Source: Aphis gossypii (lineage: Eukaryota > Arthropoda > Insecta > Hemiptera > Aphididae). From it: a stretch of 64,000 nt of DNA. This document shows, piece after piece, positions 1 to 13,930 of the stretch. Positions within the stretch are counted from its first letter, which is position 1; each line of letters opens with the position of its first letter. A program made the translations under genes and the position numbers. The notes under the pieces were generated by a model that worked only from the letters and a program-made list of their open reading frames with translations, ran no database searches and was not told the origin of the DNA. Location of the stretch: contig NC_065532.1 in assembly GCF_020184175.1 (NCBI RefSeq), positions 25,482,001-25,546,000 of the forward strand. Direction: 5' to 3'.

Positions 1-3000
1 TAAAGGTGAACATTCTTTCTCAATCATAAAATTTATTAAAACAATTACGTATGAATAAATATCTGATGATAATGATCTATCCAATATCTTTTAAATATAA
101 TGTAATATAAACACGGCGATCGGTTTGGCGATACATTTTTTTTTTTATTATTTTGTAATCAATCCTGTGCTTGTACTCTGTAAGCTATCTTAATGCCTTG
201 CTCCCTCGTCTCGCATACCGTAGTAAATCATATAAATATAATACAAACACTAATGCACTATATGGGTGCTAAACTTCTTTGGCATTCTCGACTGATAATA
301 TACTAATTAATAAATCGTATTAAATACGCATTCTTCACTCACTAACGACGATGATATTTATTTTATTCGTCCTTTACATTTTAAGTACCTATTTAAATGA
401 CTATTTCATGGCTGCGTATTTCAATAGCAATATGTATCAGATAAATCTAAATGGTATACTTTTAAAATGAATAACTATTGGTTATACTAAATTAATAATT
501 GTAATTTAATACAAATATATCAAGTTAACACTATGTATCATAAATAATTATGATTTATCCTATAATAATAATGTACGATAATAAATATAATAGACAATAT
601 TACATTATAAATAGATTTTTATAATTTAACTAATGGATTAATTGATCGTGTAGTTTCTTTATATTATTTTAAAATTGATTTTTATTCAAACTAAAAATAA
701 TACATTTTTAAAATTTTTATAGTATGTTTTAATTTTCAAATATTTGGCATATGCCAATGTGCCATTTATTACTTCCTCATGATCTGGACTGTGGAGTTTG
801 GTATGTGTATAGATCCCAAGTCCCAGATCTAATATTTTTTACATTCCTAAACACTCCTGCAGTATCATATAAATAGATGATTAATCAGTTATTTATAACA
901 AATTGCATACAAAATACAGATATCTTAAGAAATAGGTATAGATATAACTTATGTTACTTAAATTTAATATTGAAACATCTGTGCGTGAATGTGTCTAATG
1001 TTAATAATATAAGGTAAAAGCAGGAATCCATACAAATATTTTATAAAGTTTGGAAAATACCTAATTAAAATTTAAGATTGTAATAATTTTGAGGAAATAT
1101 TTCTATAAAGAGTTACCACCATACTCTTTGTGTCTATATAACATATTTAATATTTATAACTGTTTTTCATTAAAAATTCTTGTACTCTATGATGGAGTTA
1201 TAAAAAATCTATAACGTATACGATGTATATATAGGTGCATCTAAAGAAATTAATGAAACTATTGAATATACTTACCGGCATCCAGAAAAGATCTTGAATA
1301 CTATGTTATATTTTTACATACTTTCCATCGCCATATTGTCATCGTCACGTGTTTCGTCGAGACGTGTATACAATACCTATAACGTTCAGTATTGGTAGGT
1401 AGGTAGGTATTATATTAGTTTTACAATAGAAGAAGAAAATTAGAACTTCATGTAAAATAATGCCTCGAGGAATTTGGACAATATTAAAAACTGTTTAGAT
1501 CTTAATACAACATCACACAAATTGGATTCTTTTGTTTTGCACCTTAAATTGTATATCATAGCTTTAAAATAATTAGAAAATATCCTTGGCCAGTAGAACA
1601 CGAGAGTATCTATACACATCATTTATCTGGGGGCTGTCGGCCGTGTATATCATCTTTAATATTACATACCTACATACAAAGGCGTGGTCTATATATTGAT
1701 ATTACACAATTACATGTACGAATAACGATAAAATGATTTATCGACATGCACTGCAATGTATATTAAAATATAACTAAATTTTATAGTATACATTTATTTT
1801 ATTTTATATTTTTTATGTATGTAATAATATGTGTCGTATTTGTAAAACTAAAATTATACATAGGTACACAATATACCAATACAGTTATCATCTGTCGCTA
1901 CATAACTAAAATAATAATGATTTTTGTTAAATTATTTTACAAAAAACAACTATTCCAAATATTTTCTTTTTTTTTTTAGTAATCATTTTATAATCTATTA
2001 TCTATGCATTAGTCAAAAAACAATTGCTATTTGAAATTATGAATATATTGTGATTCAAAAACATGAATAAGATTTTATAAATAATACATTATACAATATT
2101 AATTTAATTTATTATATAAAATATTTCATATGACTTTATATTATTTTATATTTTATATAAAAATATTATACACAATTAAAAATTATAGAGGTATTTCTTT
2201 AATACTTGGAAGTATAATAATCTTTATTCAAATCGCTTTAACTGCAGTTTATTTTTTTATAAATTACATAATGCATTGTACGTATTACATATTATACATT
2301 GTTATAATATAGGTACGTAAAAATACAAAAAACTATAAGCAGCAGAAAAAAAATGTTTTATTATTCTTTTTATACATAATATTCACTTCGTTTAATGTAT
2401 AAATACGTTCAATGAACTTGAACATATTATGGTAAATATTTTATTTAAATTTAATAATTTATTTTTTGATACATTTAAAAAATAATAATTCATTTTAGAT
2501 GATCTGATGGTTAGTCTCAATGTTTAAATCTATATGTGGACGTAAAGAATTCAATATAGGGAGCTCTCTAATAAACTATCATTATTATTTTTGAGTTTTA
2601 GATCCGCAAAAAAAAGCATAATATTATGTAGACATTTAAAAAATATATTTAATTCGTAATTTGTGATGACTTTTTACCAAAAAAGAAAAAATGAGTAAAA
2701 ATAATAATATATTTTATTATTTAAAAATGATTGCCTTCTTACTTTTGAAACGACTAAAATGACTGTTCGAACGGGTATTAGAGGGAAACAGGGAAGGTTG
2801 ATTTCGGGTGAACGGGCCGCGCCCGATTTCTTGGTATTTACTAAAAACATAGTAAGCTACCTAAACTGACTGTGTATCGAATACCTTTATGGCTGTATAT
2901 CTAAAAATTCGTACAAAATAGAACTATTACGAATTATAATAATTACTAACTAATAGAATAGTCGTAAAATTGATTTTCATGACACATAAAATAATCATAC

Positions 3001-5430
3001 TATATTCATATGATTATAACTTTAAAAGTTATTGACTTATAACTACTCTTACATGTATCTACACGTCTTCTCCTATTTATTCGTTTACAATCTTAGATTC
3101 GATATCGATAACGAAATGTACTTCTCAATGGGAGATCGCGACCACTCGGAAGGTTGATGGTTATCACCGTACAGTGACTTAAATAATATATATAATATAA
3201 CAGAATGGTCATTGGCTTCATAAATCATAATGACCCTTTGTTTGAAGTTTCTGATACTGTTTATAATGTTCATTTTCTTACATATTTGATTCTTGTATTA
3301 GTTATTAACTCGACTGGGTCTAATGTATTGGTTTAAATTGGTTTTGTTTACTCCGTTGTTTTTTCTCGTATATGGTTATAATGTATAGGTGCTCTGTTAG
3401 TCTGCTAGGTAGCTACTCGTAATCCAGATAAAGAATATAGCATACACCCTTTGATAAGAATGAAAACCGGTAATTAGTTTCATGTAAGGATTTATTTTAT
3501 ATATTTTATAATTATCTTGTTTTCGTATTGTAAATGTGTCTTCAAAAAGAATGATGTACCCCAATAAAAGAATTTGATCAACCAGATATGTCCATAATCA
3601 ACTGGTACTTGGTAGGTATGTACAATGTACATTCTTAAGGAGTAGTACCTAACCATACGCTCAGAAGATTATAGCTGTATACCTGGGTGTATATTTTTAA
3701 CCGTGACCTGTTTCGAAAAGTATAATATCCAAGTGAACTCGATCTTCATATCACCCTTGTTGTAAGTAAGGAAACGATTGTTATTCGGTCACGGCTATAT
3801 AGGACTAATCTATATGGTTTATTGTTCGACGTTCTATAACGCTATCAGTCACGCTCGCATAAAATGTCTTTGGAACAATAAAAAGAACTTAATACCTACT
3901 CTACACCCGTTCAATTATTATTACTATGTCTGTAGGAGAGCCTAAAAAAACGAACTTTGATAGCTACCGGTTTCTATATATTCTACACACTCACTCCACA
4001 GTCACTTGTACTATATACCGTTTTATAAATAACTAGAACCAACCAGCCAGGTATAGATCGTAGTTAAGAAAATGCTGAATACTCATATTTTTCATAGGCG
4101 TATAAATTGTATGAATACTATTAACATTTCGTGTAAGATAATTTTAAGGTAATATAATTATGTTTAATATTTATTACATTGATGTGTTTAATAGAAACTT
4201 TTCAATATTTTATAGAAATAATATAATATATTTTAATGTTTATTGTAATTTATAAAATATATAAGTGTTTATACTTGGTATTAATAGGTAATAATATTAA
4301 CAATAATTAATATAGTGATAAATATTATATAGTAACTATATAATATGTCTAGAGCAATGATTTGTATATGCACTAAAAGTATCGAAGTATTCCATTATTT
4401 AATATGCAAGAAAATTTTTTTTTATTTATATAAAATTCACAAATTAATCAACTTACAATAATTAATTACTTAAATAAACTGTGTATTTAAACAATTTTAG
4501 TTTTAATATGCAATATATTTCAAATTTTGTAAAAATATACAGAAATATGCAAAAAAAAAAATTCACCATTAGATTCAAATTGTTATGATTTGTCAAGATA
4601 ACTGACAAAAATCTAAAAAACTATAAAGTAAAAATATATGCAATTGCATAGAAATCCGCGCTCTATATAAGTCACACATTGCAGGTCATAGAAACCTTTA
4701 AAGTACCTACGTTTAAAAATATCCACCAGCCGTCAGAAATATTATTTTAGTTTTCAACGAATCACTAGACAAAATCAATTTAAACATTTTAAACTAGACT
4801 ACTAGACTTCTAAGTGCACTTTGAAGTTTTTTTAAATTATATCTAGCCATTTGTTTTTTATACCATACGAAATTATATTTAATGTTTATTAGGTATCGAT
4901 TAAAATTTAAACTCAAGTATTCAAAACATTATTTGAAAATAATAATAGACAATAATTTATTGTAATTATCTACGTCATATTACTTCTATTAAAAAAAGGT
5001 GGTATATCCTTAAAAGTTAACTTCCGCATAAAATGTAATTTATATCAAGATATTATATTATTTATAGAATTGTAAATACTTTCCATAGGTACATCTGTTA
5101 TATAATGTCATAATGTATTTTTAAATTGACGAATTTAACCTCAGTATGCTAAATATACGTACCACAAACATGTTTAAAATTTTAATATAAATTAAAAAAA
5201 TAAAAACTTATTCTACATATGGTTTTTAATCAAACAAAAATTAATGTACTACATATTTAAATTGAAATTTACACAAAATACTGCAGTGATGCATACCTGT
5301 AGTAGTTACACTACTACTGCCGCTTCTGGCTCTTCAATAATAATTATAGTATATTCTAATTTCTAATACATCACTTTTGATAAAAATATATTCTCTTCTC
5401 TAAGATAATAAGGTCAATATTTTGTTTCAG
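1..5430. other. Noncoding region upstream of inscuteable
   Basis: No ORF here resembles a known protein; the short frames are low-complexity AT sequence. The region may hold 5' noncoding exons and the promoter of inscuteable, because the first coding exon starts right after a polypyrimidine-AG acceptor ending at 5430. A short stretch richer in G+C lies near 2750-2850. One hAT-like TIR element is annotated separately at 4350-4665. Confidence 0.6.
4350..4665. mobile_element. hAT-like nonautonomous element (MITE)
   Basis: The left end reads TAGAGCAATGATTTGTATATGC and the right end is its imperfect inverse, with TGCATAG at 4646-4652 and CGCTCTA at the very end. Flanking octamers AATATGTC (4342-4349) and TATAAGTC (4666-4673) agree at 6 of 8 positions, as expected for an old hAT 8-bp duplication. 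There is no coding capacity. The ends resemble those of the elements at 14977, 36242 and 49603. Boundaries are inferred by eye. Confidence 0.5.
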
Positions 5431-5450
5431 GTCCAATAAACAAAATAAAT

Positions 5451-8400
5451 ATGACTGACTTCCAACGAACTCGTAGCAAGGTATGGTTCCCCAACTTGGA
5501 CGATGATGATGAAGATATCCATCATTCGTGGCGCCGACAACCATCCTCATCGCCGGAGAGCAGACGTGTGTCATCTGGTAGCCCCAGTAATGGTAGTCAT
5601 AAATCGCAGGACTCCGGTTTTTCGGACTCCGAAAGTAGTCCCTTAGGATCGTCTAAAACTTTACCAAAAGAAAACAAGCAACATGAAAAAACAAATGCGT
5701 TTACTGAACAATTGCCAGACGGAGTGTTATCTGAAGCCTCAGTTCCTAGGCTCTCTTCGCCTTGCGAACCTCAACCACAATCACCCGATCACTGTAATTG
5801 TTTTCTACCAGCGTGCGAATTATCTAGAAAGTTCCGTTCGTTTGAATACGTTACTGCCGATGAAACGTCGCCGTTTAGACTAACTACAAAAAGATACGAG
5901 GAAGAACCACGCACACCAAACCGAACATGTTTTATTGTTGATGAAATACCAAAAACTAACGCAATACTACTGTCGACTCCAAGCTCAGTGAAAAGTTTTG
6001 ATGGCCATTTTGATCAGTCAGAAAACGTTACCGTTGTAGAAAACATAAAGCAGGACTGCGTCAAAAATAATGAGTTAATAATCGATCCACCTACACCGTT
6101 TGTCGATTGTTTTAACAATGAGGACATAGTGAGTCTGTGTGAGTCCGACAGACCGGGTACACCTGAGCATACGTCCACACCGAAATCGACTAAAAACAGA
6201 TGTTGTACGCCTAGATTACATTATAGAAAAGATTTACAACTAAGAAAACCAAAACATCTAAAAGATAGCTTTAACAGGTAAATTTTTAATGCAATATACT
6301 AATATTAATATTATACATTATATAATAATATATAGTACCTAAGTACCTATTATTAAATAATACGCTCAAGCACATTACATAGGTATAATGTGTTTTTTTT
6401 CATTAAATGACAAAAAATAGATATTTATTTGAATCTAAATTAAGGGAACCAACTTTATAATTACTGTGAATATTTATAAAATATACCATACTTTATGATT
6501 TTTTCTAGAATTGACCGTGAAAATGAAGTGCCCGTTGGTCAGTGGTTAAACGAACTAAGGTTTAGATGTGAACCTGAATGTATGACCACTCTACAATCAA
6601 AATCAATAGCAACTTCAGAAGATGCTTGTCGTTTTTCTACAATGGTTTGCACCGATTCCGAAGTTGTGCGGGACCTTTATCAACGTACAAAAGTCATATC
6701 TGATGAATTTATTCAAGTGTACAAGTAAATGTTCTTATTAGTTTGTTTATATATCACATGGTAATTTATTTAACTTTTTTTCTTAGTGTTTTGAACAAAT
6801 GTCCAATTGATAATTTTGGACCGTCTGTCCAAACGTTAACTGGTTTGTTGTTGGACTTTGTTTGTGATCACGAGAGTGAACTACCTGAGCACGGCCAAGG
6901 GTTGTGTATGGACTTAGTCGATGTTTCCGAAAAACTAAGAATTCATGCTAATCGACGTTTAGGCAACAGAAAGATTATTTTAAACGATGTTTCAGCATTA
7001 GGACAAATATTTAGCGAATTAATTGACGCTTTATTAATGAAGAAAATACAAGTAAATATTGATAATTGATACATTTCGAATTTGGAACATTTTCATCGAA
7101 CTATAATTTATACAATTTGTTTAAACTTGTAGTCATTGGTGAACATATTGGAAGAACCAAGCACTGATGTTGAGCTCGTTAAAACCATGTCCAGTATCAA
7201 TAGTCTAGGATTGGAAAGTGTTCATCTCGGTAGTTTGGTAACGAAGTGCAATGGTGTCCGATCGTTATTAACTGTTTGTATAGAAGCCGTATCTAGTACC
7301 GTCAGATCAGCTGCTCTGCGTACACTGGCCATGGTGTGTTGCTCTTCGGACAGCATCAGACAATTCGAAAAGGTAACTAACTAAAATAATGAATTTATTA
7401 TTACTAAATAATAAAAATAAACGTAAAATGAAATCAGAAATAACGATAACACAACATAACCTAATAATATAATTTATTAAATATAATCTATATAATTTAA
7501 TATAATTATGTTTACTTGACGTGTTTAATTTTTAGGCCGGAGGCGTAGAGATATTATCGGACATATTGGGTAGTAAAAACCGCTCGGAAAAAGAACTTAC
7601 CGACGCTGTGTCCGTGTTGGCTCAAATCACCGCTCCTTGGATCGAAGACAACCACGTCGTCAACGGGCTCAACGAATACCTGAACACTATTATATCCTCG
7701 TTGACGTGTATGTCATCAACTACTTATAATTATTTTATGTTATGTTACCCATATAAATATAATATGTGTTTTAACCGATTTTTTTTCTTAAACCTCCGAC
7801 CCTAGACCTTGTAGAGACAACGCAGTCATCGGAAACGTTGTTGCTATCGTCCGCTGCGCTGGCCAACATCACGTTTATGGAACCTAACGCGATATGGACC
7901 ATATTGAACATGGGAACAGCAGGCTCACTGATAGAAGCGGTCCGGAAAAACGGCACCAAGTCGTCGGTGTTTTTGCAGGAGCAAACAGCTACGCTTTTGG
8001 CTAACATGGCAGCAGTTCCTGAAGCCAGACCACACATGGCGGCCAACCACGCGGTGATCGCTTTGTTGTGTTTCTTGCAAGTTCGGCACTCCCCATTACA
8101 ACGTGTTCCTGAAATATTGGCAGCTGAAAGGCTACAGCACAAGACTGCCATTGCCTTGTCCAGGTATTATATTTTTATACGACTACAAAACCAGAATATT
8201 GTTATATATTGGTATATATGCAAAACTTTTCTGATTTTACTTAGGACATTCAAATATTTATATATAAATACATATTAAGAACATTTCTCTTTTTATAATT
8301 TTTCCCGATAAAACTACATACCTAAATTAAATACGAATATACGATCAGATTTAATTTGTAAAAATAGCAGAAAAACACTCAAGTGCATATTATTATAATT

Positions 8401-11400
8401 ATATAATATGTAAAATTATTATACCAATTTATGCAGGTTATATGAGGTTCACTATAGGTAGCATTAATTGCTTCCTGTAAAACATCGTGAGTTAGCAACT
8501 CCACGTGCATATTTAAGCTCTATACTTATTACTTACATATAATAATAATAATGTTAATTATTAATATACCTGCATATATTTAATATATTACACCAATAAC
8601 ATTAGGTTATTCATCAGTTTGGTAATTATATTATTTTATGATCGTAGACTGTGCAGCGATGTAGAAGTGTCGAAACAATTCGTGGAACTTGAAGGCGTTA
8701 ACCGTTTGATAAGGTTGTGCAAAGACGAACGAGAACGAAATCACAGTGACGGTGTTCTAGTGGCGTGCTTAGTAAGTACCTATATTTAAGTTTGATATTT
8801 ATATATCGGTGACTGCCTAGAGGCCCCAATATTCTAAGGGCGTCGTTCAAAACCATACACTTACCTACCATTCAAAATCATTCATTTTACAACATTCAAT
8901 ACTATACACATTTTTTCTATTGTTAAAAAAGAAAATTCAAATAGAATTCAAAACCACACGTATTTGATTCACAAGGAGTTTACAAATAATTGTGTTTAAA
9001 ATGTTTTTATATAGGTATCAATTACGCTTTATACATTTTAGGGCCAATAGACCAATTGCGCTCAAAATATTTTACAATACCTATAGAAAACTTATTAGTT
9101 AGTACAATTATATTATAGTAAACAAATATACACTCCGATTTTTTGTGATTATAATGTTATATAATTAGTCACTTTAACCAGTAATCAATTGATTAATAAA
9201 TAAGTTTTTGATTTTGAAGCATTTTAGTGTGTAGATTGTTTATGTTGATGGAATTAGATTGAACAATAATATTTTCATATTTGAAGGTAAGAAATTTTAA
9301 TACAAGCGCTAAAATATAAGGAGTACAATTGATGATTCGTGCATGATTCGCAGTTAAAAACTAAACATTTATTATTGTTAAACAAATTGTTGTAAAAATA
9401 ATTCAGTATAAGAGATTCTATAATTTGAATATTAGCTAATTAAAAATAATTGTATTTAAAAATCATTTAATATAAAATAAATAATGTATAGTATATAATA
9501 CTTAGATTAGAAAATTACATATCTTAGTATTTTCAAATGTTCTATTAAATTAATTTAATTGCTGATGACTATGTGATTTTGTTTATAATTATACGATTAA
9601 TTGGTGTGCGGTTCTAAACTATGACGTGTGATTTTAGATAAATGTGTGTATTATTGAATATTGATACAATATATCAGTGTAGGCGGTATTCAGTGATTTA
9701 ATTTTGAGAAAAATCTGTGGAATTAATGTATAAAAATATGTGAAAACGACGACCTTTTATTCGTCCCGTCTATATATGCATAACCCTTCAGTGCTGTGGA
9801 GTGAGCAGCGCGAGAAAGATGGTGAATATATCCTCCCCGTGAGCTTTTTATTTTTAATCTTCAAATATGACTGGATTTTGAATACCTAGTTCATCAAAAT
9901 AATGTGAAATAATAAATTTTTATTCATGACATCCCCCCCACATAAAATTCCTGCTCACGTCACTATTTCAGTGTACCACACAAGTGGTTGTAACTTGTAA
10001 AACACTTTGAACGGACGTCACCTAGAAAAAATTAAAGCCGCCGACAGTTTGTATTATTTCAGGTAGAAAAAATTGTATACATATAAAATAATTTGTTATT
10101 ACAAAACACAGGAAGTTAAAAAATTTAAACGATAATAATAATAGTTATGATAAGAACTTCATACTATGTACGCAGTCTTCGTAAATTTTTAAAACATTCA
10201 CTGTCAATTATTATAAGTCATAATATATATATATATATAAATTTAAAAAAATTAAAGAATAGTAAATTATTTCAAGTAATTTTGTATTTGATAATATTTT
10301 ATTTTCATATACAGGCTTTGTGAATTGTTATTTTTTTTTCGGTTTTTTTTCTTATATTTTTGTTTAAATGACTAGCACATTTGTTGAATTTCAAATATCT
10401 CATAACACTTCAGAAACTTGGATTAGATGATCCCACTAATTTATTGAATGAACTGTTCCATCATTCGCTAAAATTATTTGTCCTATACTCCTATGTAAAT
10501 TATGAATCGTTTGGTTACTGAAATTCCAAATTTGAAGAGAGAATCTAAGTGTACCATACTTTCCACTAATATAATATGTTGAATCAAAATAAGATATTAA
10601 TGAAAATAGTTATTGAATAAAACTAATAAAAGTTAAATATACCTACATATTAACTATTTAATTATTTAAATATTTTATTAATTTTAGAGTGTATAAGTTA
10701 TATTCTACTGTCACCAAACACATGTCTCATACTAATTGCAATCATGATTCGCGTTCTTAAGTTTTGAATAATTTTATTTCATCTTGTAAAATATATATCC
10801 CGGTTTATTGATACCGTACAAACTACAAAGTGCCCGCGATCAGTTTTTACTAATATATTTTTACCGTACAAACAGTTCATCCACACAAGTAATATACAAC
10901 CCATTTACCTAAATTTTAAAATGTATAAGAATCAATAAGTCTTCAAAAATGTACATTTTAAAAACTATTGCCGCAATAAATTGGAAAAAAAATAAATGTT
11001 TAGAAAATTTTTTCTTCAAAATATACTATAGTGATGCATTTGTTTATTATTTTATTTCCTATACACGTAATTTACGAAAACCCTAATATTAAATAATATA
11101 TTACATTCTAACACTTAAGTTAAATTTATTTACTGTTCAGTATTCTAAATTTTTGATCAGGCTGTTGTTCTTAGCTTCAAAAATCAGAAAGTATACTCGT
11201 ATAATATAAAATATTATGTTTTATATTATACGAATATAATATAGGTTTTATTCTATAAATTTAGTTTTAATTGTTTTGTAATCACCAAATGGACAATTAT
11301 GATATACCCTGCTAAAACACACGGCTTAAAACAAAAGGTGAAAAGTCGCTGAATTGCATTTATTCCGAAATGTCCAATATATTATAAATAGTATACAATT

Positions 11401-11692
11401 TATTAAGTGGTAGTCACTGAGAATAATATCCCGATTTAACATAAGAAAACAAAATAATGAATAATGATATCTGTTTTTGATGACGATTGCTAACGTGTGT
11501 GTTACTGTGTTGAATTGCATTATTTTAACAATTTTTTTTTTTGTTTGTTTGTTTGTTTAGGCCTCGCTACGGAAAATCGCAGCAAATTGTGGCAAAGAAA
11601 TAATGAACCAATACGACGCCGCCGAACTGATTGAACCGAGACTGTTGGATTCATTCCTTTTGTATTCATCAAAACAAGAGAGTTACGTTTAG
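5451..11692 (+). CDS. insc: Inscuteable (spindle-orientation adaptor)
   Basis: Adaptor that links the Par3/Par6/aPKC cortex to Pins/LGN and so orients the mitotic spindle in asymmetric division. Coding exons: 5451-6277, 6509-6724, 6787-7051, 7133-7372, 7536-7707, 7806-8163, 8648-8771 and 11561-11692. Together they encode 777 aa, all with GT-AG introns in phase. Exon 1 is a long disordered serine-rich region with KSQDSGFSDSESS at about residues 51-63. Exon 2 carries the LGN-binding helix signature (about residue 287, QWLNELRFRCEPECM), matching human INSC RWMEDLKLMTECECM. The rest is the armadillo-like domain (for example LLSSAALANITF, LLANMAAVPEA, DGVLVACL). The C-terminus EPRLLDSFLLYSSKQESYV parallels human PRLVDSFLLCSNMEESFV and keeps a PDZ-binding-like end. 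ATG 5451 follows an acceptor at 5430, so a noncoding exon lies upstream. Intron 7 is 2.8 kb and has no recognised gene. A possible poly(A) signal is AATAAA at 12472. Confidence 0.95.
11197..11233. repeat. Perfect 15-bp inverted repeat, 7-nt loop
   Basis: TCGTATAATATAAAA at 11197-11211 is followed after TATTATG by its exact reverse complement at 11219-11233. It lies in insc intron 7, about 330 bp before the last exon. It could be a hairpin or the core of a small foldback element. Chance is possible in such AT-rich DNA, but the perfect arm length makes it notable. Confidence 0.6.
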
Positions 11693-13930
11693 ATTTTTTA
11701 ATTTTTGACGAAAAAATCAAATTTTCTCGTATCATACTATTATACTAGGCGTAAAAATATGTACCTACTTAATTTATTTATACAATTATACCTACGTATA
11801 GGCTATTGCTATAATGCAATGTGTATAATGTGCTACTCTATAATGTGCTTGTAGGTACATTAATCCTCTATAGGGTAGGTACTCTCTACCGAATGTGAAT
11901 GAAAATTTGTTCAACGTAATTTTCGTAATAATAGAATACAAACCATTTGAATATGGTGGATATTAAATCATTATGATATATAGGTACCTGTGTACCTATA
12001 GTACTCTATCTAGTCCGAATCATGACAAGTGCCAACGTAGATGATAATAATATTTGGAAGGTACTATAGCATAATATATTTTTAATTATGTCCATATAGT
12101 TCTTTAACTAGTACAATATAATATTATTATGTATTTTATTTTTTTTATTATGGTATGCTTGTGTTTTTATTATAATGTAAACTTAATTATAAGTTAATTA
12201 AATTGCATTTGGATAACAAATACGGCGTAATCGTCATTTTTTTTTTTTTATATTCATATTAAATATTTATTTATATTATAATATTATAGAACATACCTAT
12301 TTAAGTATAAGTACTTATCGTTTGTAAAAAAAAACCCTAATGGAATGCACCCAAGGGTTATTCTCACTCTATTATACCATTGTTAATGATTATTTTTGTG
12401 TTCTATAATAGATTTATTAAAAATATATATATATATTTATAATAGGTATATCAGTATATGACGAATTGCAAAATAAACATATAGTATATTATGTATGTTA
12501 TATGAATGCATATTTATTATATATTAATGTTACCTGTAATTATTTATTTACTTTTTTTTATAACCTAAGACCTACTGAAAATTAATTTTGAGAAAACCTG
12601 TCATCCTATCACAAACCGAATCATCTGAATACGACCAACGCCAACGCCGGCTATATCATTTAAAATATTTTAGTGCACTTTAGCTCTACGCCTAAAATTA
12701 ATAATTATCAAATGTGCATGAAGAATCGTAGGTACATTCGAAAGGTATACGAACAGGGGAACAAATAAGCAGTTTTATCCAAACAAATTACAGTGCCACA
12801 GGTTGTACGAGTAGTGTCGTCAAAATAGAGGGTACGAAAGGCATATAGAAAAATGCTTATTAAAATATGATATCATTTAAATGTTTGATTAATAGCAGGG
12901 GTGGATAGGGCTTTTTTTATGTTACCGGAAATTAAATTTAAGAGGCCAAAAGTTAGTTGCCTGCTTCGCTCGAAATGCATTTATAAAACAAGTGTAGGTC
13001 ATAATTAATACTTTGGTTTTTTTTTCAATAAATCACTTTATAAGCAGCAACCTTATTAATAATAAAATTAATGTTAATTTTAGTTAACATTTATTTTTCA
13101 ATACTCATCTACATAATTAAGCTTTCTAAATGATCTTGTAACATTGAACAATTGAATATATATTATTAGGTATACCTAATTTTTACATACTTAACTTTTT
13201 GTAATCAACTGTATTCTCACTTCCTTACCAATTACCACGATCATACTCTTACGATATCATTATAATACCATTAATACCTAATGAATATATAGATACTATA
13301 TTATTATATTCATTATTCTGTATCCATAATGTACATGCTATAGAAAACGTACCGTCAAATGCTACAACTTGGAACAGTTTTGAACTTTAAGATTACATAA
13401 CTTCTAAACCAAGATAACTGCAATTTTGAAATTGGTGTCAAGATTTTACACTTAGATTTTCTTTGACAACTTTATGGTTTTAAATTTTTTAGTGCTATCT
13501 AAGTATATTTTTTACATTTTTTATTTTTGTCTCAAATTGTATGCAGGGTGCTACAACTTGGATCAGTCTACTAAGAATGCTTAAAAATCATATTTCCAAT
13601 ACCAATTACAACTTAGGACAGATATAAACATTTTTTAAAAAGTTGTTATGTAGTAATCAAAAAAAAAAAAAATTAAAAAATATTAAATTTAACAAATGTC
13701 TTATATATTTATAGAAAAAAAAAAACAAAAGAAAAATTCATAACATACTTAAACTTATAAACCAGTCTTTTTTTAAAGATTAAATATATATTTTTTATCA
13801 TATTACAACTAATTATATGTAAATATAATAAGTAATAAAAATATAAAAAAATGTTAGAGTATACACTTTCAATAGAAAAATAATACCTATTCTTTTTGGT
13901 TGTTTTTATAAATAAACCATGTGTCTATAG
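11693..13930. other. Intergenic region after inscuteable
   Basis: Contains the insc 3' UTR, with a candidate poly(A) signal at 12472-12477, then AT-rich sequence without coding signal. Two similar phrases (TGCTACAACTTGGAACAGT near 13360 and TGCTACAACTTGGATCAGT near 13549) suggest a decayed duplicated repeat. Nothing else is recognised. Confidence 0.5.

Noticed and set aside
7771..8151. Minus-strand ORF of 126 codons
   Set aside because: It is the antisense shadow of insc exon 6, which matches INSC armadillo sequence on the plus strand.
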